Shown piece by piece: positions 43,127-51,450 of a stretch of DNA of 64,000 nt (positions are counted from its first letter, which is position 1; the number at the start of each line of letters is the position of its first letter). This DNA is from Paenibacillus aquistagni (GTDB lineage: Bacteria > Bacillota > Bacilli > Paenibacillales > Paenibacillaceae), in assembly GCF_900177815.1 (NCBI RefSeq), contig NZ_FXAZ01000005.1:186001-250000 (forward strand), written 5' to 3'. The notes under the pieces were generated by a model, which made no database searches, was not told the DNA's origin, and worked only from the letters and a program-made list of their open reading frames with translations. Made by a program: the position numbers and the translations under genes.

Positions 43127-44476
43127 TTACTTCAGCAGCCACAAAGCCGGAACGTTCGGTGGTTCCCATCCTACCAGTGATGTATGTGCTACTCTCGCCT
43201 CATAGGTTTGGCCATTGTAGGATACCAATGCGCCAGCAGCATATGCCGTATTCGGCGCCCAAGGTGTTACGACTGGACCGCTTGCTGTCGTCACGCTAAT
43301 CGCATTGCTTGCTGCCGATTCATTGCCAGCGGCATCCACCGCACGCACCGTAAAGCTATACGATGAACTAGCGCTAAGACCTGTTATACGATAAGAGAGC
43401 GTGCTCCCATTTGCCGTTGTCGCAACCAAAGTAGAGCCTTGATAAATACGATAGGCAGCAACCCCTACATTGTCAGTCGATGCTCCCCATGTGAGCGTGA
43501 CAGCCGTATCTGTAATATTTGAGGAAGCTGGACTTGATGGCGCAGTTGGTGGCGTGTTGTCAATAGGAAGCGCAGGAGTCGTAAAGGTTACCGCATTGCT
43601 CGCTGCCGACAGATTGCCCGCTTGATCAACAGCCTTTACGGTGTATGTGTATGAAGTATTTGCGCTCAAGCCTGTGAGGTTATAAGATAATGTGCTTGCA
43701 TTCGGAGAAGCAACCAATGCAGCACCGCGATAAATGTTGTAGCCGGTAACACCCACATTATCTGTGGAAGCTCCCCATGTAAGCGTCGCACTAGTTGACG
43801 CTATATTAGATGCAGTCAGATTCGCAGGAGCTGTCGGTGCTGTCGTATCTACTGGACCGCCGCCGCCAAAGTCCACATCAATCACATTGTAAAAAGCATT
43901 GGCAGTATCATATACTTCCCATACGGCGAGGATGACTTGATATCCTGTGCGGCTTGGCACATTACAGGTATCCGTGTAAGAATGAGGTGGCTGCTTGCCT
44001 TTATAGTCGACGTTGCAGAATGGCGTCAAGTCAAAGGAATCACGAGTCAGCGGCGCATTAGGGTCCCAATTCTGCTTCGTAATATAATACTTCCAGCTCG
44101 TAGTCGCATGGTTCGCTTCGATCGTCCAATGAAACGTTGTTGTTCCAGGTGTAATGTTCACCTTGTTCCAGCGTGTAGCTGACTGCTGATCAAGCTCAGG
44201 GAAGATGCCATTCGCACTTGCAATCTTTCCATCTGCCGGTCCAGCTGCAGGAAAGCCCTTTTTCGCCTCAAGGCTTTGAGGCTCATAAATAATAAATCCA
44301 CAATTGTTATTAACACCTTGCGCACACAAGTCAGCTCGGCTGCTTGGATTATCAATATAGCCATGTGCCAAAGCCTTGTCTGCCATCAGCAGGCTGACAA
44401 ACATCAGCCCCAAAGCCAATAAACCAAACGTCAATCCCTTCTTCCACACATTCGAATATTCACGAACAGATACCAC
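43127..44476 (-). CDS. AA10 lytic polysaccharide monooxygenase with two FnIII domains and a CBM5/12
   Basis: This 449-residue secreted protein has a signal peptide ending ALA, cut before His38 (HGYIDNPSSRADLCAQG), the copper-binding N-terminal His required in LPMOs. The AA10 domain runs to about residue 215, with the second copper His in PPHSYTDTCNVPSR and a final ANAFYNVIDVDF Phe/Tyr site. Two FnIII domains follow (each with TWGASTDNVGV), then a C-terminal chitin-binding CBM5/12 (WAPNTAYAAGALVSYNGQTY). It oxidatively cleaves chitin or cellulose. GTG 44476 is chosen because GGAGG lies 8 bases upstream; ATG 44512 has no binding site. The stretch 42832-43126 shows no gene. Confidence 0.92.
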   Translation of the reverse strand: MVSVREYSNVWKKGLTFGLLALGLMFVSLLMADKALAHGYIDNPSSRADLCAQGVNNNCGFIIYEPQSLEAKKGFPAAGPADGKIASANGIFPELDQQSATRWNKVNITPGTTTFHWTIEANHATTSWKYYITKQNWDPNAPLTRDSFDLTPFCNVDYKGKQPPHSYTDTCNVPSRTGYQVILAVWEVYDTANAFYNVIDVDFGGGGPVDTTAPTAPANLTASNIASTSATLTWGASTDNVGVTGYNIYRGAALVASPNASTLSYNLTGLSANTSYTYTVKAVDQAGNLSAASNAVTFTTPALPIDNTPPTAPSSPASSNITDTAVTLTWGASTDNVGVAAYRIYQGSTLVATTANGSTLSYRITGLSASSSYSFTVRAVDAAGNESAASNAISVTTASGPVVTPWAPNTAYAAGALVSYNGQTYEARVAHTSLVGWEPPNVPALWLLK

Positions 44477-44627
44477 ACTAGATTCCTCCAAATCTTCGTT
44501 AAATTTTTGCATGAGTAAGTCTTAAGAAGCAGCAGCGTCTTTCCATCAAGACATAAGGGGACTCAAGCAAATCGATTCACCTTCGAATCATACGGTTTCA
44601 ACACCTCCATCATGACAGCATCCATCT

Positions 44628-44652
44628 ATATAAACTCTTAGAGAGTTTATAT
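44628..44652. promoter_or_regulatory. 11-bp-arm palindrome upstream of the LPMO gene
   Basis: ATATAAACTCT-TAG-AGAGTTTATAT is a perfect inverted repeat about 150 bases before the LPMO start. It is well placed as an operator or as a hairpin. The rest of 44513-45009 shows no credible gene. Confidence 0.5.
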
Positions 44653-45009
44653 CCAGCAAACAAACGAAGAACAACGTCGCTTATCATCTTCCCTTCATCG
44701 AACTATTTGTGATCTTGCACGACGCTGGTCGAAGAAATCCAGATACATATGAAATACGGGACACAAGACATAAGAAGCAAAATAGGAGGACAAAACAAGC
44801 TGTTCTATCAAGCAGGCGCCTTTATCGTGTTGAGGCACGATATAAGATATATGGAGGAGCATATGGTGTTTAGAACATATAAATTTAAGCGGTTATTTTT
44901 TGAGATGCAAGAGCCTCTACAATACAGAAGAACGACAAATATATTCAAATTTTGATCTATGTATTCGTCAACATACCAAAAGATTCCTGCTTTATCTGGC
45001 TTATAAAAT

Positions 45010-45039
45010 AAATAAAGAACCTGACATCGTTCAGGTTCT
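45010..45039 (-). terminator. Terminator of the yvfRSTU-like operon
   Basis: AGAACCTGA (45016-45024) pairs with TCAGGTTCT (45031-45039). On the minus strand TTATTTATTTT follows. Confidence 0.8.
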
Positions 45040-45089
45040 CTCTCCATAGCGCTTTATGAGCCATCAGCTTATCATACGCACATACACGC

Positions 45090-45692
45090 TCATATCCAGC
45101 CCTTCTCTTGGGCCGTATGTATGGCATCCATCCGGCTCTTCGCGTCGAGCTTCTGCATAATCTCTGAAATGTAATTGCGGACGGTTCCTGAGGAAAGAAA
45201 GAGCAGCTTGGTTACTTCTGTCGTCGACTTTCCCTCCGCAAGCAGTGTTAGAATCTCCATTTCACGCGCAGACAGCGGATTGGGCTCGCTCATCATATCG
45301 AACATCAGCTCCGGACTGAATACTTTTTTGCCAGACATAACACTGCGAATCGCCTCTGCTAGATCATCAATAGAGCTGTCCTTCAGCAAATAGCCATTCA
45401 CCCCAATCTTAGCTGCGCGTTCGAAGTATCCCGGCTTGGCAAAGGTGGTGAGCATGATGACCTTGGCCGCGTGCTTGCTCGCTCTAAGCTCCTGCGCGAC
45501 CTCCAGTCCGCTCATAATCGGCATCTCAATGTCCATAAGACATACATCTGGATTCAGCTTCACAATGGCATGAAGCGCCTCTTCCCCTTGGACAGCCTGA
45601 CCGATTACCTGTATATCCTCCTCCATATCGAGCAAGGAGCCAAGCGCTCCTAGCAGCATGCGCTGATCTTCTGCGATAAATATGCGTATCAT
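45090..45692 (-). CDS. yvfU: NarL/LuxR-type response regulator (YvfU/DesR-like)
   Basis: This 200-residue protein has a receiver domain (residues 1-120) with the phospho-Asp in DVCLMDIEMP and Lys in NGYLLKDSSIDDLA, and a LuxR-type HTH (residues 138-195: LSAREMEILTLLAEGKSTTE, then GTVRNYISEIMQKL). Its start overlaps the kinase gene end by 4 bases. Gene order ATPase, permease, kinase, regulator equals yvfRSTU of Bacillus subtilis. It should control the operon it belongs to. Confidence 0.87.
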   Translation of the reverse strand: MIRIFIAEDQRMLLGALGSLLDMEEDIQVIGQAVQGEEALHAIVKLNPDVCLMDIEMPIMSGLEVAQELRASKHAAKVIMLTTFAKPGYFERAAKIGVNGYLLKDSSIDDLAEAIRSVMSGKKVFSPELMFDMMSEPNPLSAREMEILTLLAEGKSTTEVTKLLFLSSGTVRNYISEIMQKLDAKSRMDAIHTAQEKGWI

Positions 45693-46846
45693 TTGCTGTT
45701 CACCTGCTCTTTCTCTATCAATGGGACCTCAATGACGACTAATGTTCCTTCGCCATGCTCAATCGTGAGCTGTCCTTCCAAGAGCGCTAAGCGCTCCTTC
45801 ATTCCTTTTAAGCCGTTCCCACCGCTCTTTCTCGTCTGATCAGCTTGCCTTTCTTGGACTCCAATGCCATCATCTCGGATCGTGCAGCAAAGCCCTTCCT
45901 TCGTCCGCTCGACCTGAATCCAGCAATGGCTCGCTTGACTGTGCTTCACCACGTTCGTGACTGCCTCGCGCAGACACATGCTCACAATATTGTGTATCAA
46001 TGCAGGGATCTCTTCCGTCATCTTCTCTTCCTTATACCAATCAATCTTCACCTGTATCCCCGCGGTCTGAAGGATCGTCTCTGCTGACCGGAGCTCCTCA
46101 GGTATGGTGGCTGCTCTCATATTTGATACCAGCTCTCTTACCTGATTGAGCGCCGCCCGTGACGTTTGCTCGATTTCCTTCGTTTCTTGCTGCGCTTTAG
46201 CAGGGTCCTTGTCGATCAAGCGGTGAACGAGCTGGCTCTTTAAGGTAATCAAAGAAAGCGTATGGCCAAGCGTATCATGAAGATCTCTTGCAATACGAGC
46301 TCTCTCCTCGCTCTTCACAAGCTCCTTGATTCGCGCATTGGCTTGATCGAGTTCCTGCTCCAGCTCTGCACGTCTGATCATCGAGCGCACGCCAAAGGGA
46401 GACAGCAGCATAATAATCAGGAAGGGCAGGAAGTATAATGCGCCGGAGGAACCTAACATGCCATGATAGAAGACTGGAACGAGTTCAACGACGACTAGGA
46501 GACCCAAGGCAATCCTGAACTTGCGGTCATCCTGGTACCACCCAATAAAGTTTGCGGGAAAGAAGCCCATATATAAGTAGCTCGGATCATATGCTATGCT
46601 CATGACCAAGACGATAAGCATCTGCAAGCTAAGCCAGAACGTATAAAAGCGATTGTGCATCGTCATATAGAGCTGGCGATACGTAAGAAGAAATATGCCT
46701 AGCAGCACATATCCAATGATCTGCTTCCAGCCATCCTCTTGACGAAGGTTGAGAATCGGAAGCACCAAATAAATAAGAAAGAGATACGGAAAAAATCCGT
46801 ATCGTTTAGGAAATACTCGGAATGTGCGAAGATTGTGTAGAGACAC
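45689..46846 (-). CDS. yvfT: Sensor histidine kinase, HisKA_3 (YvfT/DesK-like)
   Basis: This 385-residue protein has 4-6 N-terminal membrane segments with almost no external domain (residues 1-155), a coiled helix, HisKA_3 with the phospho-His in RDLHDTLGHTLSLIT (near residue 195) and a HATPase_c domain (CLREAVTNVVKHSQ, IRDDGIG, GNGLKGMKERL). It probably senses membrane or transporter state, as DesK/LiaS-type kinases do. It lies one base after the permease gene and overlaps the regulator gene. Confidence 0.88.
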   Translation of the reverse strand: MSLHNLRTFRVFPKRYGFFPYLFLIYLVLPILNLRQEDGWKQIIGYVLLGIFLLTYRQLYMTMHNRFYTFWLSLQMLIVLVMSIAYDPSYLYMGFFPANFIGWYQDDRKFRIALGLLVVVELVPVFYHGMLGSSGALYFLPFLIIMLLSPFGVRSMIRRAELEQELDQANARIKELVKSEERARIARDLHDTLGHTLSLITLKSQLVHRLIDKDPAKAQQETKEIEQTSRAALNQVRELVSNMRAATIPEELRSAETILQTAGIQVKIDWYKEEKMTEEIPALIHNIVSMCLREAVTNVVKHSQASHCWIQVERTKEGLCCTIRDDGIGVQERQADQTRKSGGNGLKGMKERLALLEGQLTIEHGEGTLVVIEVPLIEKEQVNSK

Positions 46847-46847
46847 G

Positions 46848-47591
46848 TCAGCTTACACCTGCTTCTTGTTTTCTACGTATATATTTAGATACTAGCATAA
46901 ATACGACGAAGTATCCTAGCAGAATCCATACATTGCTGAGTTCAGGAGCTTCGCCGCGCACAATCATCCATGCCCCATTGCCATAATTGTAAGAAGGCAG
47001 CCAGTGTCCAATCGATTGCATCAGCTTCGGCATAATCTCAAGCGGCATCCATAAGCCCCCTGTAATGGCCAGCACCATGTAGATGACATTGCTCACGGCA
47101 GAGGCTGTATCTACCTTTTTCATGGTCCCAACTAAAGTGCCAATGGCCAAGAAGGGAGCAGAGCCTGCCAATATCCACAAGCCGCTTAGGACCCACTCTG
47201 AGACAGACAAGCTCACATGGTTGATCAGAGCCCCTGCAGTGAAGATGACAGCGATGGCAAACACATGAATGATCGTTTGGCCGACCATTTGGCCGATGAA
47301 GTAGATCGAATCCGGCAAAGGCGTAATTCGCATCAAGGTTGACCATCCCTGCGTTTTCTCCTGCACCAAGCGAATGCCAAGCGTCATCATAGAGGAGCCC
47401 ATAACGCTGAATACAGTCATGGACATCAGATAACGGGCCTGCCACTCTCCTTGATCAGGGACACCCGTATTGACAACCTTCGTAAATATGAAATAGAACA
47501 ATATCGGCATGAGCAATGACCAGAACACATAATAGGGATTGCGCAGAATGCGCAGCATTTCCACTTTGCATTGCATCAATAGCAGCTTCAT
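46848..47591 (-). CDS. yvfS: ABC-2 type permease (YvfS-like)
   Basis: This 247-residue membrane protein has six segments and ABC-2 features: an N-terminal cytoplasmic stretch, FYFIFTKV, VQEKTQGWSTLMRITPLP (coupling loop) and GGLWMPLEIMPKLMQSIGHW before the last segments. It pairs with the ATPase encoded one base upstream. Substrate unknown; related systems export peptides or drugs. Confidence 0.86.
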   Translation of the reverse strand: MKLLLMQCKVEMLRILRNPYYVFWSLLMPILFYFIFTKVVNTGVPDQGEWQARYLMSMTVFSVMGSSMMTLGIRLVQEKTQGWSTLMRITPLPDSIYFIGQMVGQTIIHVFAIAVIFTAGALINHVSLSVSEWVLSGLWILAGSAPFLAIGTLVGTMKKVDTASAVSNVIYMVLAITGGLWMPLEIMPKLMQSIGHWLPSYNYGNGAWMIVRGEAPELSNVWILLGYFVVFMLVSKYIRRKQEAGVS

Positions 47592-47592
47592 G

Positions 47593-48492
47593 TTATCCGA
47601 CCTCCTTCATATCTGCTGTCAGGCGTTCAAATACCTCGTCTAGCTTGCCTTGCTCGATGCGGATCGAAGATGCGCCTACTCGTTCATGGAATAGCAAGGC
47701 CAGAACGGCATCTGTATCCTCTGTCTCGACGCGAATGATATCATCCTCTTGCCGAATATCGATGACCTCTGGGAACCCAGCAAGCAGCTTCACCCATTGC
47801 GGCTTTGCCTTGAACGTAACATAGGACTTCGTAATCTTGCCTTTAATAGCAGATGGCGTATCGTCCGCCACAATTCTGCCTTGATTGAACAGCACAATCC
47901 GCTTGGCCACATCATCGGCTTCCTGCAAATAATGGGTTGTAAAAATAATAGTCTTGCCCTGCTCAGACAGCGTGTGCACCGTGTGCCAGAAGCGCTGTCT
48001 AGAGGTGGTATCCATTCCCACCGTCGGCTCATCAAACAGCAGCAGATCAGGATTGCCTGCAAGCGACAGGGCAAAGTTCAGTCTGCGTTTCTGTCCACCT
48101 GACAGCTTCTCTACTCTCATACCAAGCTCAGACTCCGTCAGCGCCGTTAATGCAATTATTTCTTTAAGCGCAAGCGGATTCGGATAGTAATGCCGGAACA
48201 ATTCAAGCAGTTCCTTGACCTTAAGCCCTCCCATTACACTAACCTCCTGCAGCATCATTCCCATTCGTTCGCGCACGGTACGCTCTGTTGGCTCTTTGCC
48301 GAACAAACGCACCTCCCCTGAAGTCGGCTTGATCAAGCCTAAGATCATGGACAAGGTTGTCGTCTTGCCCGCTCCATTCGGTCCAAGAATGGCAACAATT
48401 TCACCCTCACGTATTGAAAAGGAAACATCATGAACCGCTCGGTGCTCCTTATAAGTCTTGCTTGCCCTTTCAACCTTAACAATCTCTCTCAT
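47593..48492 (-). CDS. yvfR: ABC transporter ATP-binding protein (YvfR-like)
   Basis: This 299-residue ATPase has Walker A LGPNGAGKTT, signature KLSGGQKRRLNFALSL, Walker B LLLFDEPTVGMD and switch FTTHYLQEADD. It also has a C-terminal extension of about 80 residues (VTFKAKPQWVKLL...) common in DrrA/NatA-like exporters. It is the first gene of the four-gene operon; a palindrome at 48575-48588 lies in its promoter region. Confidence 0.88.
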   Translation of the reverse strand: MREIVKVERASKTYKEHRAVHDVSFSIREGEIVAILGPNGAGKTTTLSMILGLIKPTSGEVRLFGKEPTERTVRERMGMMLQEVSVMGGLKVKELLELFRHYYPNPLALKEIIALTALTESELGMRVEKLSGGQKRRLNFALSLAGNPDLLLFDEPTVGMDTTSRQRFWHTVHTLSEQGKTIIFTTHYLQEADDVAKRIVLFNQGRIVADDTPSAIKGKITKSYVTFKAKPQWVKLLAGFPEVIDIRQEDDIIRVETEDTDAVLALLFHERVGASSIRIEQGKLDEVFERLTADMKEVG

Positions 48493-48560
48493 CGTTTGAC
48501 ACCTCCGCCTTAACTGCCTTAAGTGTATAGAACATCAGGAGGTGCTGATAAGTATAAGTC

Positions 48561-48588
48561 GTCATGATATCGATATGACACCTGTCAT
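48561..48588. promoter_or_regulatory. Palindromic operator upstream of the yvfRSTU-like operon
   Basis: ATGACA-CC-TGTCAT (48575-48588) is a perfect inverted repeat, preceded by a second, looser one (GTCATGATATCGATATGAC from 48561). It lies about 85 bases before yvfR. Direct binding by the YvfU-like regulator is plausible. Confidence 0.5.
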
Positions 48589-48675
48589 GTTCAATCCGTA
48601 TTGGAGCATGACAAAAGGCAGCGATCTCCATGTAGACCCTGCCTTCAATCTGACGTGATGCGATTGTAATAACGT

Positions 48676-49245
48676 TTATCCCTGTCCGACAGGCGTTCGA
48701 TACATTCGATATTTTTCAAAAAAGTCATGCAGGTAAGCATTCGTACGAAGCAAGTCTTTATCAATAGAAGCATCTAGCGGGAAGCTCATATGATCCACCA
48801 TGTCTTCATCGTCAAAATATCCATGCAGATGCACAGCGCCTGCTTGAGCATGGCAGCTTCGCAGAAAGATAGGCAGATTGCTTGCCACACCGCGATTCTC
48901 CGGGTGCAGCACCCACTCAAGCTCCTTCCAATCCAAGATTCCTTCCTCTGTAGCCTTTGGCGTAGGATAAGACTCTCCCTCAGGAAGCTTGGCCTCATAA
49001 ATATACATTCCACCTGGAACATCCCCTACAGTAGACGACCACGTGATGAATCCGATGAAGGATATGGAATCGAGATCAAGCCCTGTCTCCTCCAGCATCT
49101 CTCGATGCATGGAAGCTCGCGGCGTTTCCCTTTGCTCGATCTTGCCGCCGACTCCATTCCAGCAGCCCATCCAAGAGGACCGCTCCCGATTCAGCAATAA
49201 GATTTGGGACCCTTTTCTAATAATCCCAAGGTTATAGATAAGCAT
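48676..49245 (-). CDS. Nudix hydrolase
   Basis: This 189-residue protein has a complete Nudix box within GGKIEQRETPRASMHREMLE and the following ETGL (residues 33-56), giving G-x5-E-x7-REUxEExGU. It resembles 8-oxo-dGTP diphosphatase-like (MutT) proteins in its N-terminal 140 residues and carries about 45 extra C-terminal residues. Substrate not identifiable. Monocistronic. Confidence 0.87.
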   Translation of the reverse strand: MLIYNLGIIRKGSQILLLNRERSSWMGCWNGVGGKIEQRETPRASMHREMLEETGLDLDSISFIGFITWSSTVGDVPGGMYIYEAKLPEGESYPTPKATEEGILDWKELEWVLHPENRGVASNLPIFLRSCHAQAGAVHLHGYFDDEDMVDHMSFPLDASIDKDLLRTNAYLHDFFEKYRMYRTPVGQG

Positions 49246-49408
49246 ATTGCTCCTCTCCTTTTACACCCGCCCACTGTCTTCATGTAAGCTTAACAACCAC
49301 AGAACAAGTCACAATCGTATTAATAGATAGTCACGATCCTAGTAGTGAGCTCTCTTCATCTCCAACTATAATGAGGTCAGATCATAATAGAGATTAAGGG
49401 GTGAGAGC

Positions 49409-50389
49409 ATGAAAGCGACCAAAATCGCTTCAATACCAATTGCCGACCATAAGATTCAACCAGCCAGCAGGACACAGCGGCCCTTCTTGCGCAAGCTTAA
49501 CAAATACAAGTGGCTGCTCATCATGACCCTTCCTGGCATCATCTATCTCTTTATCAACAACTACATCCCTATGTATGGCATTATTCTCGCTTTCAAAAAT
49601 TACAACTATGTGGATGGCATATGGGGCAGCCCCTGGGCGGGCTTTGACAACTTCAAGTTTTTGTTCCAATCGCCAGACGCGTACATCATAACAAGAAATA
49701 CCGTTTTGTACAACGTCGCGTTCATCAGCATCAATCTCGTATTATCACTCTTGGTGGCACTGCTGATGAATGAGATTAAGGACAAGGTGATATCGAGATT
49801 TTATCAGAGCACCTTCTTGCTGCCGCACATCATCTCGATGGTTATTGTCGCCTATCTCGTATACAGCTTCCTGAATGTGGAGAATGGTTTAGTTAACCGC
49901 CTGCTCGCCTTGTTTCACATCGACCCGATCGCATGGTACAGCAATCCCGATTATTGGCCGTATATTCTGATCATCGTCAACGCTTGGAAAGGCGTAGGAT
50001 ACTCCGCCATCATCTACTTTGCTGCCATTATCGGCATTGACAAGGAATACTATGAAGCGGCTACCATAGATGGCGCCAGCAAATGGAAGCAAATGACGCG
50101 CATTACCCTGCCGCTTATCGCACCGGTTATTACGACGCTGACGCTGCTTGCTGTTAGTGGAATTCTGCGCTCTGACTTTGGTTTGTTCTATCAGGTCCCC
50201 ATGAACTCTGGGGCGCTGCTGCCGACTACCAATACGATTGATACCTTCGTCTATCGTGCGATGATACAGCTTGGCGATATCGGCATGTCATCAGCAGCAG
50301 GTGTCTATCAATCCGCCGTTTGCTTCGTGCTCATCTTAGGCGCAAACCTTGCCGTACGCAAGATTAACAAACAGAACTCTCTATTCTAG
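49409..50389 (+). CDS. Sugar ABC transporter permease (LplB-like)
   Basis: This 326-residue membrane protein has about six segments and the ABC importer loop EAATIDGASKWKQMTRITLP (EAA motif) that docks the ATPase. Family features include NNYIPMYGIILAFKNYNY near residue 50. GGGGTGAG precedes the ATG. It is the first gene of permease-permease-lipoprotein. As in most Paenibacillus LplABC-type importers, no ATPase gene is local; a shared MsmX-like ATPase elsewhere is expected. The adjacent xylanase suggests xylo-oligosaccharides or aldouronates as cargo (inference). Confidence 0.9.
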   Translation: MKATKIASIPIADHKIQPASRTQRPFLRKLNKYKWLLIMTLPGIIYLFINNYIPMYGIILAFKNYNYVDGIWGSPWAGFDNFKFLFQSPDAYIITRNTVLYNVAFISINLVLSLLVALLMNEIKDKVISRFYQSTFLLPHIISMVIVAYLVYSFLNVENGLVNRLLALFHIDPIAWYSNPDYWPYILIIVNAWKGVGYSAIIYFAAIIGIDKEYYEAATIDGASKWKQMTRITLPLIAPVITTLTLLAVSGILRSDFGLFYQVPMNSGALLPTTNTIDTFVYRAMIQLGDIGMSSAAGVYQSAVCFVLILGANLAVRKINKQNSLF

Positions 50390-50409
50390 AAGCAAGGAGG
50401 TATCACATC

Positions 50410-51297
50410 GTGAAGCAAAGCCGGCTTTATACCGTAAGCATTCATTCTTTTTTCTGGCTGTTCACGCTGGCATCTTTACTGCCCTTTCTCTTTATCTTTA
50501 TCATCTCCATCTCCTCGGAATCGTCAATTAATGCGAAGGGCTACTCCTTTTTTCCGAGCGGAATAAGCTTTGCTGCCTATAAGTTTCTATTCTATGACTT
50601 TACCGAGATTCTAAAGGCTTATGGGGTTACCATCTTCTGTACGATTCTAGGTGTCATCCTGTGCTTATTTATCACGACGCTGCTAGCCTATCCGCTGTCT
50701 CGGATGGAGCTGCCGTTTCGCAGCAGCATCTCGTTCTATATTTTCTTTACTATGCTGTTCAGCGGCGGCATGGTGCCGTGGTACTTGACGTTTACGAACA
50801 TTATTCCGCTGAAAAATACGCTGCTCGCCATGGTCATTCCTGGCATGCTGCTAAGCGCCTTTAATGTGCTCTTGATGCGAAGCTTCTTCATGAATTCCAT
50901 TCCAGATTCAGTTGTCGAATCCGCTGCTATTGACGGAGCAACAGAGTTTAAGATTTTCTATAAAATCATCATTCCGTTGTCTCTGCCAATCATTGCTACC
51001 ATAGGCCTGTTCTCAACACTTGGCTTCTGGAACGATTGGTACAACTGCATGCTGTTTATTGACAACCCTGATCTGTACAACATTCAGTATTTGATGACCA
51101 AGTCCTTAACCAATATTCAATTCCTGCTCATGAAATCCAACCAATCCAATCAGGTCGGGGACATTCTGGCCACCATGCCAACCGAAACGGTTCGAATGGC
51201 GCTTGCGATCATCGGACTTGCACCGCTCTTGTTCGCCTATCCATTCTTTCAAAAATACTATATCAGCGGTATTACGACTGGAGCGGTTAAAGGCTGA
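50410..51297 (+). CDS. Sugar ABC transporter permease (LplC/YtcP-like)
   Basis: This 295-residue protein starts at GTG with AAGGAGG upstream. It has six membrane segments and the EAA-type loop with ESAAIDGATEFKIFYKIIIP. FSGGMVPWYLTFTNI near residue 120 is characteristic of LplC/YtcP. It follows the first permease gene by 20 bases and should form a heterodimer with it. Confidence 0.9.
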   Translation: MKQSRLYTVSIHSFFWLFTLASLLPFLFIFIISISSESSINAKGYSFFPSGISFAAYKFLFYDFTEILKAYGVTIFCTILGVILCLFITTLLAYPLSRMELPFRSSISFYIFFTMLFSGGMVPWYLTFTNIIPLKNTLLAMVIPGMLLSAFNVLLMRSFFMNSIPDSVVESAAIDGATEFKIFYKIIIPLSLPIIATIGLFSTLGFWNDWYNCMLFIDNPDLYNIQYLMTKSLTNIQFLLMKSNQSNQVGDILATMPTETVRMALAIIGLAPLLFAYPFFQKYYISGITTGAVKG

Positions 51298-51342
51298 GCT
51301 TATGGCTTAATCTTAGCTTCGGCAAAAGCCTTGAAGGAGGTG

Positions 51343-51450
51343 ATGTGTCCCGTCGGTCGACCCATCGGGCGGTCGTTGCTTTGGTACACTACAGGATATG
51401 ATTCAAGGGGATTCATACGATATCGAATGTTGAGAGGAGAACTCAAATGA
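51343..51450 (+). other. Possible 35-codon upstream ORF overlapping the lipoprotein start
   Basis: AAGGAGGTGAT at 51334-51344 is an 11-base perfect complement to the 16S rRNA tail. An ATG at 51343 opens 35 codons (MCPVGRPIGRSLLWYTTGYD...) ending at TGA 51448-51450, overlapping the lipoprotein ATG (ATGA). The spacing of 2 bases is poor, so translation is uncertain. A regulatory or coupling role is possible. Confidence 0.25.

Noticed and set aside
43008..43205. Plus-strand 65-codon frame opposite the LPMO gene end
   Set aside because: Overlaps the well-supported LPMO coding region, with no ribosome binding site and no recognisable domain.
44749..45047. Overlapping small frames on both strands between the LPMO gene and the response regulator
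   Set aside because: No convincing ribosome binding sites, AT-rich low-information translations, and overlap with the terminator at 45016-45039.
49281..49296. Second cre upstream of the sugar importer
   Set aside because: TGTAAGCTTAACA lacks the central CG and several consensus positions.
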